Origin: Actinomycetes bacterium | GTDB taxonomy: Bacteria > Actinomycetota > Actinomycetes > S36-B12 > GCA-2699445 | Length of the DNA: 15,402 bases | Reading direction: 5' to 3' | Assembly (NCBI GenBank): GCA_022600255.1 | Contig: JAHZKU010000067.1 | Span: 1-15,402, forward strand | Part shown: one piece after another, positions 1 through 7,400 of the stretch | Layout of the letters: each line of letters begins with the position of its first letter | Position numbering within the stretch: position 1 is the stretch's first letter | Notes under the pieces: generated by a model | The model's input: only the letters and a program-made list of their open reading frames with translations | What the model was told of the DNA's origin: nothing | The model's database searches: none | Position numbers and translations under genes: made by a program

Positions 1-1148
1 CCCGGCAGAAAGCCGGGCACATCCACAAAGGTGAGGACGGGTACGTTGAATGCATCACACGTGCGCACAAACCGGGCGGCTTTTTCAGAGGCGTCGATGT
101 CGAGCGTGCCGGCGAACTGCATCGGCTGGTTAGCCACAATACCCACCGCATGTCCCTCCACACGACCAAAGCCGGTGATCAGATTGGGAGCGAAGAGTTC
201 CTGAACCTCCAAGAAGTCGCCATCGTCAAGCACGTGCTGTAGCACCGTGTGCATGTCGTAGGGCTGGTTGATGGAGTCCGGTAGCAGGGTGTCGAGTTCG
301 AGATCGGCGTCGGTGATCTCCAACGGCTCATCGGTTTCGAAGACCGGCGGGTTCTCGAGGTTATTACTGGGCAGGTGAGACAGGAGGCCGCGAACGTAGT
401 CCAGAGCGTCGTCCTCGTCGCTGGCCATGTAGTGAGCCACACCGGACTTGCTGTTGTGGCTGCGAGCCCCGCCCAGTTCCTCCATGCCGACGTCCTCGCC
501 GGTGACCGTCTTGATGACGTCGGGACCGGTAATGAACATGTGGGAGGTCTGGTCCACCATGACGGTGAAGTCTGTGATGGCTGGGGAATAGACAGCTCCA
601 CCTGCGCACGGGCCCATGATCAACGAAATCTGGGGCACCACACCACTGGCGCGCACGTTCCGCATAAAGATCTCGCCGTACTGGCCCAGCGACACGACAC
701 CCTCTTGGATGCGAGCGCCGCCGGAGTCGTTGATGCCGATCACCGGGCAGCCTGTCTTCAGAGCGAGATCCATAACCTTCACGATCTTCTCGCCAAATAC
801 TTGACCCAGGGATCCACCAAAAACGGTGAAGTCCTGCGCGAACACGCACACGGGTCGACCATCGATGGTTCCGTAACCGGTAACCACGCCGTCGCCTAGC
901 GGCCGGTTGTTCTCCAACCCGAACGCGTGCGAGCGGTGCCGGGCTAGCCCGTCGAGTTGCTGGAAGGAATCTTCATCAAGCAGGGCCAAGACGCGTTCCA
1001 TTGCGGTCTTCTTGCCCTTGGCGTGCTGCTTTTCGATCGCAGTCTTGCGCCGGGCCTGGGCTTCTTCACGACGTCGAACGAGATCGGCGGCCTTTCCAGC
1101 TACCGTGTGAATATCGATCTCTTCGGTCAGAGAATCGGCTTGGCTCAT
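1..1148 (-). CDS. Acyl-CoA (propionyl/acetyl-CoA) carboxylase, carboxyltransferase beta chain, 3' end outside window
   Basis: This is the carboxyltransferase subunit that moves the carboxyl group from biotin to propionyl- or acetyl-CoA, giving methylmalonyl- or malonyl-CoA in the cytosol. The open frame runs from an ATG at 1148-1146 to the left edge: 382 codons, out of about 530 usual for the family, so the C-terminal part lies outside. Visible crotonase-fold motifs include FTVFGGSLGQVFGEKI, GCPVIGINDSGGARIQEG, and the oxyanion-hole stretch MGPCAGGAVYSPAITDF. The frame ends in FVDVPGFLPG. The start is supported by a strong GGAGGTG ribosome site (1157-1151). The divergent neighbour is a biotin ligase, which fits a biotin-dependent enzyme. 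The gene order resembles accD5-birA of mycobacteria. Whether propionyl- or acetyl-CoA is preferred cannot be read here, so no symbol (accD5/pccB) is assigned. Confidence 0.95.
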   Translation of the reverse strand, partial: MSQADSLTEEIDIHTVAGKAADLVRRREEAQARRKTAIEKQHAKGKKTAMERVLALLDEDSFQQLDGLARHRSHAFGLENNRPLGDGVVTGYGTIDGRPVCVFAQDFTVFGGSLGQVFGEKIVKVMDLALKTGCPVIGINDSGGARIQEGVVSLGQYGEIFMRNVRASGVVPQISLIMGPCAGGAVYSPAITDFTVMVDQTSHMFITGPDVIKTVTGEDVGMEELGGARSHNSKSGVAHYMASDEDDALDYVRGLLSHLPSNNLENPPVFETDEPLEITDADLELDTLLPDSINQPYDMHTVLQHVLDDGDFLEVQELFAPNLITGFGRVEGHAVGIVANQPMQFAGTLDIDASEKAARFVRTCDAFNVPVLTFVDVPGFLP

Positions 1149-1150
1149 GA

Positions 1151-1179
1151 CACCTCCATTGGTTCCTGCCACTATTATG
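1151..1179. promoter_or_regulatory. Divergent start region of carboxylase and birA
   Basis: Only 28 bp separate the chosen starts. On the minus strand, a CATAAT (1179-1174) is a possible -10 for the carboxylase, followed by its GGAGGTG ribosome site. On the plus strand the same bases read TATTAT (1173-1178). No good -35 is visible for either. The shared AT-rich core in GC-rich surroundings suggests overlapping divergent promoters. This is inference from sequence only. Confidence 0.35.
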
Positions 1180-2013
1180 ACCGTGAACTCAGAAACAAAT
1201 ACCGGCGCATCACCGGCACCCGCGAACAATCCGCTGGATTCGGCCAGAATCACCGCTCTGCTGGATGAGGCCGGTGAGTCTTGGCGGAACCTCACTGTGC
1301 TGGATTCCACAGGCTCCACCAACGCAGATTTGGTCGAACTGGCCGAGCGCGGCGATGCTGCAACCGGCGCCGTGGTGGTGGCGAATACCCAGACAGCCGG
1401 TCGGGGAAGGCTGGGTCGATCCTGGGAATCACCCGCCGGCGGTTCGCTCTCGTGGTCCGTCATGCTGCGGGCCCCCGACACAGCATTGGGTTTCGCCCCC
1501 ATGCTGGTGGGATTGGCTGTCGCTCGAGCGATTAGGAACCGCACCAACCTACAGGTGGGCTTGAAGTGGCCCAACGACGTGATTTTGGATGGCAAGAAGT
1601 TGGCTGGCTTCTTGAGCGAGCGGGTGTCTGGTGGGGTCGTGGTCGGTTGTGGCATCAATGTGGGGCTGTCTGCCCAGGATCTTGATGTCCCCGACGCAAC
1701 ATCTTTGGCCGATCACGGTGCGTTGCCGGCCCGAGAGGATCTTCTGATCACGTGTCTGCAGGAGTTGAGCGTGCTGGAAACCCGCTGGCGGGAAGGCTCA
1801 TTCTCGGGGGAGGCCACGGGGCTCCTTGAGCAGTACCGCGCCGCCTGCGTCACGCTGGGCTCTGCCGTTACTGTGGACCTCCCTGACGGCGAGCGAGTCG
1901 TGGGTACCGCCCAGACTGTGGATGCGGACGTCCGGCTCGTGGTGATCACCGACAGCGGAGCCAAGCACATCTCTGCCGGCGATGTGACACACATACGACC
2001 CGCCACCGCGTAG
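1177..2013 (+). CDS. birA: Biotin--[acetyl-CoA-carboxylase] ligase, monofunctional
   Basis: It activates biotin to biotinyl-5'-AMP and attaches it to the lysine of biotin carboxyl carrier domains. From the ATG at 1177 it is 278 aa. It shows VLDSTGSTN (about residues 41-49), the adenylate-binding GRGRLGR (75-81), KWPNDV (130-135) followed by DGKKLAGFL, and GCGINVGL (157-164). A C-terminal BPL_C-like beta domain follows. There is no N-terminal helix-turn-helix, so it is a group I ligase, not a repressor. The start is uncertain. An in-frame ATG at 1147 would overlap the start codon of the divergent carboxylase, and a GTG lies at 1183. None has a clear Shine-Dalgarno, so a leaderless or short-leader message is likely. 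It lies back to back with the carboxylase whose partner subunit is its probable substrate. Confidence 0.93.
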   Translation: MTVNSETNTGASPAPANNPLDSARITALLDEAGESWRNLTVLDSTGSTNADLVELAERGDAATGAVVVANTQTAGRGRLGRSWESPAGGSLSWSVMLRAPDTALGFAPMLVGLAVARAIRNRTNLQVGLKWPNDVILDGKKLAGFLSERVSGGVVVGCGINVGLSAQDLDVPDATSLADHGALPAREDLLITCLQELSVLETRWREGSFSGEATGLLEQYRAACVTLGSAVTVDLPDGERVVGTAQTVDADVRLVVITDSGAKHISAGDVTHIRPATA

Positions 2014-2060
2014 GGCCGTTTTCAACTAGTCTGAGAATCGATCGGGAAGACGGTGTTGTT

Positions 2061-2612
2061 ATGGGTTACCCACAGAAGTTACTCGGGGATGGCGAATTCA
2101 TCGAGTTTGAGCTGAAGCCGCATTGGCGGGCGCTCATCGTTCCGGGCATCGTGCTGATCGCCGTTGTGTTTGGCTTGGTTTTTTTCCTCACTCGATTCGA
2201 TGGTGACGGGATTTTGTCCGCCCTAGGCACCTGGGGCGCCTGGATCATCGGCGCTTTCCTGCTGATCGTCTTTGCCATTCGGCCGTTCTTGTACTGGATC
2301 ACCACGCAATATGTGTTTACCAATCGGCGGATCATCATCCGGTCTGGATTGGTGTCACGGCAGGGCCGAGATATGCCACTGAGCAAGGTGAACAACGCAT
2401 CTTTTGATGTCACTTTTTTTGGCCGGTTGTTGAACTACGGACGACTCACGGTGGACTCCGCTAGTGACGAGGCCTTGATCATCGACGACGTCCCCAATGT
2501 GGAGGGCATCCAGCGTGAAGTCAATCGACTGCACGAGGAGGATGACCTGCGCCGTCGCAAGTTCATGCGTGGCGACGATATGAACGAGCCTCCGCCGCCG
2601 CCTAGCTCTTAA
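2061..2612 (+). CDS. Membrane protein with bacterial PH (DUF304/YdbS-like) domain
   Basis: A 183-aa protein of unknown exact role. Two hydrophobic segments (about residues 24-46 and 54-78) form a membrane hairpin. They are followed by a PH-like beta domain of the YdbS/DUF304 type, from QYVFTNRRIIIRSGLVSRQG (about 88-107) through MPLSKVNNASFDVTFFGRLL to the residues near 160. The tail is charged and ends in MNEPPPPPSS. A GGAAG-type ribosome site lies about 11 nt before the ATG. The family is often found beside birA and purK in actinobacteria (Rv3278c-like, from memory), which supports orthology but does not give a function. The adenylate cyclase starts 9 bp after its stop, so the two are probably co-transcribed. 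A possible -10 TAGTCT lies at 2027-2032. Confidence 0.85.
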   Translation: MGYPQKLLGDGEFIEFELKPHWRALIVPGIVLIAVVFGLVFFLTRFDGDGILSALGTWGAWIIGAFLLIVFAIRPFLYWITTQYVFTNRRIIIRSGLVSRQGRDMPLSKVNNASFDVTFFGRLLNYGRLTVDSASDEALIIDDVPNVEGIQREVNRLHEEDDLRRRKFMRGDDMNEPPPPPSS

Positions 2613-2621
2613 TCGCTCGTT

Positions 2622-3614
2622 ATGGAGGAATCCGAACCGGATATTCAAGCACTGGTGCTCGGCGGACCAGAGTGGTACACGCGAGATGAAATGGCCAGCG
2701 CGTCTCGCCTTGACATGACCGATGTCGCGCGCCTGTGGCGTGCCATGGGGTTTCCCGACGTCGGCGATTCCCGCGCCTTTACTGACGCTGACCTGAGCGC
2801 GCTGCTACGAGTGGCCGCACTGGTGGAGCGAGGGCCGCTGGACATGGCTGCGGTTGTGGAAGTCGCCCGATCGTTGGGGCAAACCACGGCCAGACTCGCC
2901 GATTGGCAGATCGACTCCATCGGCCGTCGTCTGCACCCGGAAGCCGGGGTCAAGCTCAGCAACCTCAGTGGTGACGTGATCGCCCGAGAGGTTTCTGAAC
3001 TGCTACCCGAGTTGGAACAACTGCTGGTCTACGTCTGGCGCAGGCAGATCGCAGCCACGCTGGGGCGTGGAATGGCCGACCCAGTGCCCGACCCCACCCA
3101 ACAGAGTGCCAGCGCCGCGACGGTGGGCTTCGCAGATCTGGTGTCCTTCACCCGGCTGTCCCGACAGTTGGACGACAAAGAACTGGGTTCCTTGGTAGAG
3201 GCTTTCGAGAGTGTCAGCGCGGACGTGGTCCACGCGAACTCCGGTCGACTGGTAAAGACCCTTGGAGATGAGATCATGTTTGTTGCGCCCACCGCTGACG
3301 CGGCTGCCCAGATATCCGTGGATCTGCACGCAGCCCACAGCCAGGACGATCAAGTTCCTGAGATCCGGATCGGACTAGCCACCGGCGTGGTTCTGAACCG
3401 GATGGGTGACGTGTATGGCACCACCGTGAACCGGGCCTCCCGCTACACCGCGATGGCCAAACCGGGGACGACATTGGTGGATACTGTCACGTCTGAGGTG
3501 CTTCAGGCTGATCCCGAAGACAACAGGTTTGTGGTGCGAGCGCTAACGCCGCGACCTGTTCGCGGATTCGGGATCGTGCGCCCCTACGCCGTCACCCAAA
3601 AGGATCCCGTCTAG
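2622..3614 (+). CDS. Class III adenylate cyclase with N-terminal autoinhibitory-type domain
   Basis: It makes cAMP from ATP; 330 aa, with no membrane segment. Residues about 15-150 are helical and resemble the regulatory domain (Ad_Cy_reg) of mycobacterial Rv1264, which senses pH. Residues about 165-325 form the cyclase homology domain. All canonical catalytic residues appear intact: metal-binding D172 in GFADLVSFT and D216 in KTLGDE, substrate-specifying K212 and D263 (GDVYG), and transition-state N270 and R274 in TVNRASR. The Lys/Asp pair points to ATP rather than GTP. It probably works as a homodimer. The start is 9 bp after the PH-domain gene, without its own clear ribosome site, suggesting translational coupling. 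Its last 72 bp overlap, tail to tail, with the GtrA-type gene. The pH-sensing role is inferred from family resemblance. Confidence 0.92.
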   Translation: MEESEPDIQALVLGGPEWYTRDEMASASRLDMTDVARLWRAMGFPDVGDSRAFTDADLSALLRVAALVERGPLDMAAVVEVARSLGQTTARLADWQIDSIGRRLHPEAGVKLSNLSGDVIAREVSELLPELEQLLVYVWRRQIAATLGRGMADPVPDPTQQSASAATVGFADLVSFTRLSRQLDDKELGSLVEAFESVSADVVHANSGRLVKTLGDEIMFVAPTADAAAQISVDLHAAHSQDDQVPEIRIGLATGVVLNRMGDVYGTTVNRASRYTAMAKPGTTLVDTVTSEVLQADPEDNRFVVRALTPRPVRGFGIVRPYAVTQKDPV

Positions 3615-4265
3615 CGACTCTGGGTCGGGACTGGGTGGGTGAGAAGTGAAGTCCGATTTCAGTTCATTGGCTCTTGCGGCGCCAACGCCCGTCGCCTGGC
3701 CTGTGATGTGAAGGGCAGTGGCGGGTTCTGGAATGTCGATCTCGCCTACCTGATCCAGTGGATCCACTTCGGGGAACACCCACTTGCGGTAGGCCCAGAA
3801 TCGGAACAATGTGCCAAGTGCGAGGCCCACGACGTTGGCGGAGATGTTGTCGGCCAGCGCTGAGGTGAGGCCGAGAGCATAGTGCGAGAACCACAAGACT
3901 CCCAAAGCGATTAGCAGTGCGATGCCATTCAGGACGAAGAACAGAACGTACTCGCGTACGACGCCGGTTCGCGCCCGATCTGAGAAGGTCCAGGCTCGGT
4001 TCAGAAAGTAGGAAGCGGTCGTGGCGACCACGACGGAGACCACCTTGGCGGTGATCGGTCGATCAGCGAAGAAGCCGCCTGGCCCGGCGTACATCAGCAG
4101 GTTGAACAAGCCAATATCGATGACAAGCGCGATCAGGCCAACGATGCCGAACTTGCTGAACTCCGTGATCAGTTTGTGGAACGGCGCGGCCAAAATGCGA
4201 GCACGCCGGACTGCCGGTTGCGTCCATGCTGGCAGTTGCGCCAGACGATCGGTCATCGTACTCAC
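3543..4265 (-). CDS. GtrA-family membrane protein with long C-terminal tail
   Basis: A 240-aa integral membrane protein of the GtrA/DPMS-associated family. Members are thought to help move lipid-linked sugars across the membrane or to partner glycosyltransferases. Four hydrophobic segments lie at about residues 38-60, 73-90, 105-130 and 140-160. Family-typical motifs are FGIVGLIALVIDIGLFNLL, SYFLNRAWTFS and FRFWAYRKWVF. Family members are usually about 130-160 aa. Here a hydrophilic tail of about 75 residues follows, and its coding sequence overlaps the 3' end of the adenylate cyclase in antisense. The first codon is GTG at 4265-4263, with an in-frame ATG at 4256. The GTG sits 6 nt after a TATCGT -10 motif, suggesting a leaderless message. 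It is divergent from purK. Confidence 0.9.
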   Translation of the reverse strand: MSTMTDRLAQLPAWTQPAVRRARILAAPFHKLITEFSKFGIVGLIALVIDIGLFNLLMYAGPGGFFADRPITAKVVSVVVATTASYFLNRAWTFSDRARTGVVREYVLFFVLNGIALLIALGVLWFSHYALGLTSALADNISANVVGLALGTLFRFWAYRKWVFPEVDPLDQVGEIDIPEPATALHITGQATGVGAARANELKSDFTSHPPSPDPESLDGILLGDGVGAHDPESANRSRR

Positions 4266-4271
4266 GACCAG

Positions 4272-4277
4272 ACGATA
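4272..4277 (-). promoter_or_regulatory. -10 element of the GtrA-type gene (leaderless)
   Basis: TATCGT (a TAnnnT match) on the minus strand ends 6 nt before the GTG start, so the first transcribed base would be at or next to the start codon. No convincing -35 is seen. This is a motif match only. Confidence 0.4.
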
Positions 4278-4358
4278 CCCGGGCGCGCGCGGAGCAAACC
4301 AGTGCCTGCTGTAGTTGCTGCATAAGTGTTGCCGAACCGTGTTGTGCCTCGCCTCATT

Positions 4359-4364
4359 TACCCT
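4359..4364 (+). promoter_or_regulatory. -10 element of purK (leaderless)
   Basis: TACCCT (TAnnnT) ends 6 nt before the purK ATG at 4371, and no Shine-Dalgarno is present. A leaderless purK-purE transcript is the simplest reading. No -35 at standard spacing. Confidence 0.4.
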
Positions 4365-4370
4365 TGAGAC

Positions 4371-5549
4371 ATGAAATCGCAGGCTCGACTCCTAGCCCCA
4401 CCCGAAGGTTTTCCCGTTTTGGGCATGATCGGTGGTGGACAGCTATCCCGTATGACACACCAGGCGGCGGGTGGACTCGGTATCGGCTTCCGCGTCCTTG
4501 CGCAGAATCCCGATGAGTCGGCCGCTCGTCTGGTCGCGGAGAGCGTCTTTGGTGACCCAGACGACCCGCAGTCGGCCACGGAGTTTGCGAGCGCCTGCGA
4601 TGTGGTGACCTTCGACCACGAGCAGGTGCCGCCGGCCACACTGGCGGCGATGGCTGCGGCAGGCGCGGTCCTGCGGCCCGGGCCACAGGCGCTGGAACTC
4701 GCCCAAGACAAGGTCACGATGCGGCAGCGCCTCCAGGAGGCCGGAGTTCCAGTTCCCGATTGGGCGGTGGTCACCGATCTGGGGCAGGCACGGGCTTTTC
4801 TCAAGGAGCACGGTGGCCAGGCCGTGCTGAAGCTAAGCCGTGGTGGCTACGACGGACGGGGGGTATGGATCTGCCACAACGATGCGGACTTGGCATCAGC
4901 GATGCGGCACCCGCTGTCGCCGGGCGCGCAGTGGCTGATCGAGGAGTTGGTGCCCTTTGAGCAGGAACTCGCCGCTTTGGTGGCTCGCCGACCAAACGGC
5001 GAAACGGTGGCTTACCCCGTCGTCCGCACCCTGCAGCGCAATGGCATGTGTGCCGAAGTGATTGCACCGGCACCCGAGATTTCCGCAGAGTTGGCCGCCC
5101 AGGCTCAGCAGATTGCCCGATCGGTCGCGGAGCTGAGCGGCGTCGTTGGAATCCTTGCGGTGGAGCTCTTCCAGACGCCGCAGGCTGTCCTCGTAAACGA
5201 GTTGGCCATGCGCCCGCACAACTCGGGACACTGGAGTATTGACGGCGCGGTCACGAGCCAGTTCGAGAACCATGTCAGGGCGGTGTTGGATCTGCCGCTG
5301 GGTGATCCGGCGCAACGGCAGGAATGGTCGGTCATGGTGAACGTGATCGGCCGCAGCGCCCAGGACCTGTACGAAAGCTTGCCGGACGTCGTAGCGGCCG
5401 ACCCGGACTTGAAGATCCATCTATACGGAAAAGCCGTTCGATCAGGTCGCAAACTCGGCCACGTCACGGCTTTTGGGTCAGACTTGGCGGAGGTCGCCGA
5501 CCGGGCGCGTGCAGGCGCCGAACACTTGATGGGAGCAGCAGATGAGTGA
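4371..5549 (+). CDS. purK: N5-carboxyaminoimidazole ribonucleotide synthase
   Basis: It converts 5-aminoimidazole ribonucleotide, ATP and bicarbonate to N5-CAIR, the sixth step of purine synthesis in bacteria. The 392-aa protein is an ATP-grasp enzyme. The N-terminal domain carries GMIGGGQLSRM (about residues 18-28). The ATP-binding region has QAVLKLSRGGYDGRGVW (about 149-165). The metal/phosphate region has NELAMRPHNSGHWSID (about 276-291), and HLYGKAVRSGRKLGHV lies near the C-terminus. All are PurK signatures. Its stop overlaps the purE start by 8 bp, so the pair is translationally coupled and the product passes straight to PurE. Upstream it is divergent from the GtrA-type gene. Length is normal for the family. 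Confidence 0.96.
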   Translation: MKSQARLLAPPEGFPVLGMIGGGQLSRMTHQAAGGLGIGFRVLAQNPDESAARLVAESVFGDPDDPQSATEFASACDVVTFDHEQVPPATLAAMAAAGAVLRPGPQALELAQDKVTMRQRLQEAGVPVPDWAVVTDLGQARAFLKEHGGQAVLKLSRGGYDGRGVWICHNDADLASAMRHPLSPGAQWLIEELVPFEQELAALVARRPNGETVAYPVVRTLQRNGMCAEVIAPAPEISAELAAQAQQIARSVAELSGVVGILAVELFQTPQAVLVNELAMRPHNSGHWSIDGAVTSQFENHVRAVLDLPLGDPAQRQEWSVMVNVIGRSAQDLYESLPDVVAADPDLKIHLYGKAVRSGRKLGHVTAFGSDLAEVADRARAGAEHLMGAADE

Positions 5550-6048
5550 GCAGCCGTTGGTCGGGGTGGTGATGGGCAGCGATTCGGACTGGCCGGTGAT
5601 GTCTGCGGCCGCAGACATCCTGACCGACTTTGGTGTTGCGCATGAGACTCACGTCGTCTCCGCTCACCGGATGCCACACCAAATGGTGGAATACGGCGAT
5701 CGTGCCGCGCGGCGTGGCTTACGGGTCATCATCGCGGGGGCGGGTGGGGCCGCGCACCTGCCGGGGATGTTGGCCTCTGTTACCTCGCTGCCCGTGATTG
5801 GGGTGCCAGTGCCGTTGACGCATCTAGATGGCATGGACTCACTACTGTCGATTGTGCAGATGCCACGCGGTGTGCCGGTCGCCACTGTTGGCGTTGGCAA
5901 CGCCGCCAACGCTGGTTTACTGGCACTACGAATCCTGGGGGCCGCTTTCCCAGCCATCATGGTGCAGCTGGACGAATACCGCGAACAACTACTTGAGACG
6001 GCCCAGGCCAAGGATCAGGCTCTGCAGAAACGGGTGCAGGGCGACTAG
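5542..6048 (+). CDS. purE: 5-(carboxyamino)imidazole ribonucleotide mutase
   Basis: A class I PurE of 168 aa that converts N5-CAIR to CAIR, taking the product of the adjacent purK. Diagnostic motifs are VVMGSDSDW (residues 9-17), VVSAHRMP (38-45, with the catalytic His in SAHR), and the phosphate-binding GAGGAAHLPGM (66-76). These are followed by PVIGVPVPL and GVPVATVGVGNAANAGLLA. PurE forms octamers. It overlaps purK by 8 bp. At its end the TAG stop shares two bases with the stop of the convergent UDP-glucose dehydrogenase gene. Confidence 0.97.
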   Translation: MSEQPLVGVVMGSDSDWPVMSAAADILTDFGVAHETHVVSAHRMPHQMVEYGDRAARRGLRVIIAGAGGAAHLPGMLASVTSLPVIGVPVPLTHLDGMDSLLSIVQMPRGVPVATVGVGNAANAGLLALRILGAAFPAIMVQLDEYREQLLETAQAKDQALQKRVQGD

Positions 6049-7358
6049 TTCAGGCCAAGGCCTCGGTAGGTCCAGCCGGCGGCCCGCCAAGCACCCCGGT
6101 CCAACGCGTTGCGTCCGTCCAAGACAATTCGGTTTGTGACAATTTGCCCGGTCTGGATCGGGTCGAGCTGCACAAACTCATCCCATTCTGTGAGCAGCAG
6201 GACTAACTCAGCGCTTCTCAGCGCAGCCTCGGCCGAATCCACGTAGGTCAGAGTCGGAAACGCCTGCTGCGCGTTGGCCATCGCCTTGGGGTCGTAGACC
6301 CGCACCTGGGCACCTTGCAGGTGCAAGGCTGCGCCGATGTTGAGAGCGGGGGAGTCGCGGACATCATCGCTATCTGGCTTAAACGCGACGCCCAGCACGG
6401 CCACGCGGGCACCTAGGAGGGGGCCGGGCAGCAACTCGGCAGCAATTTCAACGGTCCGGCTGCGACGCCGCATGTTGATCTCGTCAATTTGCCGCAGGAA
6501 ACCGAATGTGGGGCCCAGCCCCAGTTCTCCAGCCCGGGCGGTGAAGGCACGCAAATCTTTGGGCAAGCACCCGCCGCCGAAACCGATCCCAGCCTGCAAG
6601 AAGCGACGACCGATCCGCTCGTCGTAGCCGATCGCTTCGGCCAACGTGGTGACATCGGCTCCGGTGGCCTCGCACACCTCGGCCATCGCATTAATAAACG
6701 AGATCTTGGTTGCCAGGAAAGAGTTTGCGGCGACCTTCACCAACTCCGCAGTTGCGTAGTCGGTGACAACCATGGGCGTGCCAGCAGTCAGCTGCGGTTC
6801 GAAGAGTGCGGCGAGTTGCTTCTCGTCTTCCGGTGAGGTCACCCCAATCACCAAACGATCTGGGTGCAATGTGTCTGCGACCGCAAACCCCTCTCGTAGG
6901 AACTCAGGATTCCAGGCAAGATGAACCGCTGAGCCGGCCGGTGACTTTTCTGCCAAACGGTGCGCCAGTCGTTCGGCGGTACCTACCGGGACCGTGCTTT
7001 TCCCAACCACCAACGTGGGGGCCGCCAAATGCGGTGCGAGCGCATCAACCGCCGCTTCGACGTAAGAAGTGTCTGCGGCGTTGGAGCCGGGGGATTGTGG
7101 GGTCCCCACGCAGATGAAGTGAATTTCAGCGGCTGCGGCGTCCGCCGGGTCGCTGGAGAAGCGCAGGCGACCAGACGCCAACTGTTTCGCGAGCAGGGCG
7201 TCTAGGCCTGGCTCGTAAAACGGTGCCGCACCCTGGGACAGCGCTGCGACTTTGGTGGCATCAACGTCGATTCCGATGACATCGTGACCCATTTCAGCCA
7301 TGGCAGCCGCATGCGTGGCCCCGAGGTATCCCGTGCCGATCACACTGATGAACGTCAA
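6045..7358 (-). CDS. UDP-glucose 6-dehydrogenase
   Basis: It oxidises UDP-glucose twice with NAD+ to UDP-glucuronate, a precursor for acidic wall or capsule polysaccharides. The 437-aa protein starts with the Rossmann motif VIGTGYLGATHA (residues 6-17). It carries FICVGTPQS (81-89), GKSTVPVGTAERL (119-131) and WNPEFLREG (149-157). The active site GFGGGCLPKDLRA includes the catalytic cysteine C264. The C-terminal NAD/UDP domain is intact. The start is TTG at 7358-7356, chosen because AGGAGAAGG lies just before it and it places the Rossmann motif normally. No better ATG exists. It lies 42 bp after the LCP gene on the same strand, so the two form a likely operon. A GDP-mannose dehydrogenase is possible but less likely given this motif set. 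Confidence 0.93.
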   Translation of the reverse strand: MTFISVIGTGYLGATHAAAMAEMGHDVIGIDVDATKVAALSQGAAPFYEPGLDALLAKQLASGRLRFSSDPADAAAAEIHFICVGTPQSPGSNAADTSYVEAAVDALAPHLAAPTLVVGKSTVPVGTAERLAHRLAEKSPAGSAVHLAWNPEFLREGFAVADTLHPDRLVIGVTSPEDEKQLAALFEPQLTAGTPMVVTDYATAELVKVAANSFLATKISFINAMAEVCEATGADVTTLAEAIGYDERIGRRFLQAGIGFGGGCLPKDLRAFTARAGELGLGPTFGFLRQIDEINMRRRSRTVEIAAELLPGPLLGARVAVLGVAFKPDSDDVRDSPALNIGAALHLQGAQVRVYDPKAMANAQQAFPTLTYVDSAEAALRSAELVLLLTEWDEFVQLDPIQTGQIVTNRIVLDGRNALDRGAWRAAGWTYRGLGLN

Positions 7359-7400
7359 CGCCTTCTCCTACCGCTCCCTCGCCGCGGGCTCAAGTCTAAA

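Noticed and set aside
1147..1176. Extended birA start at 1147
   Set aside because: It would overlap the divergent carboxylase start codon and its ribosome site. The added residues show no ligase motif. Kept only as an alternative.
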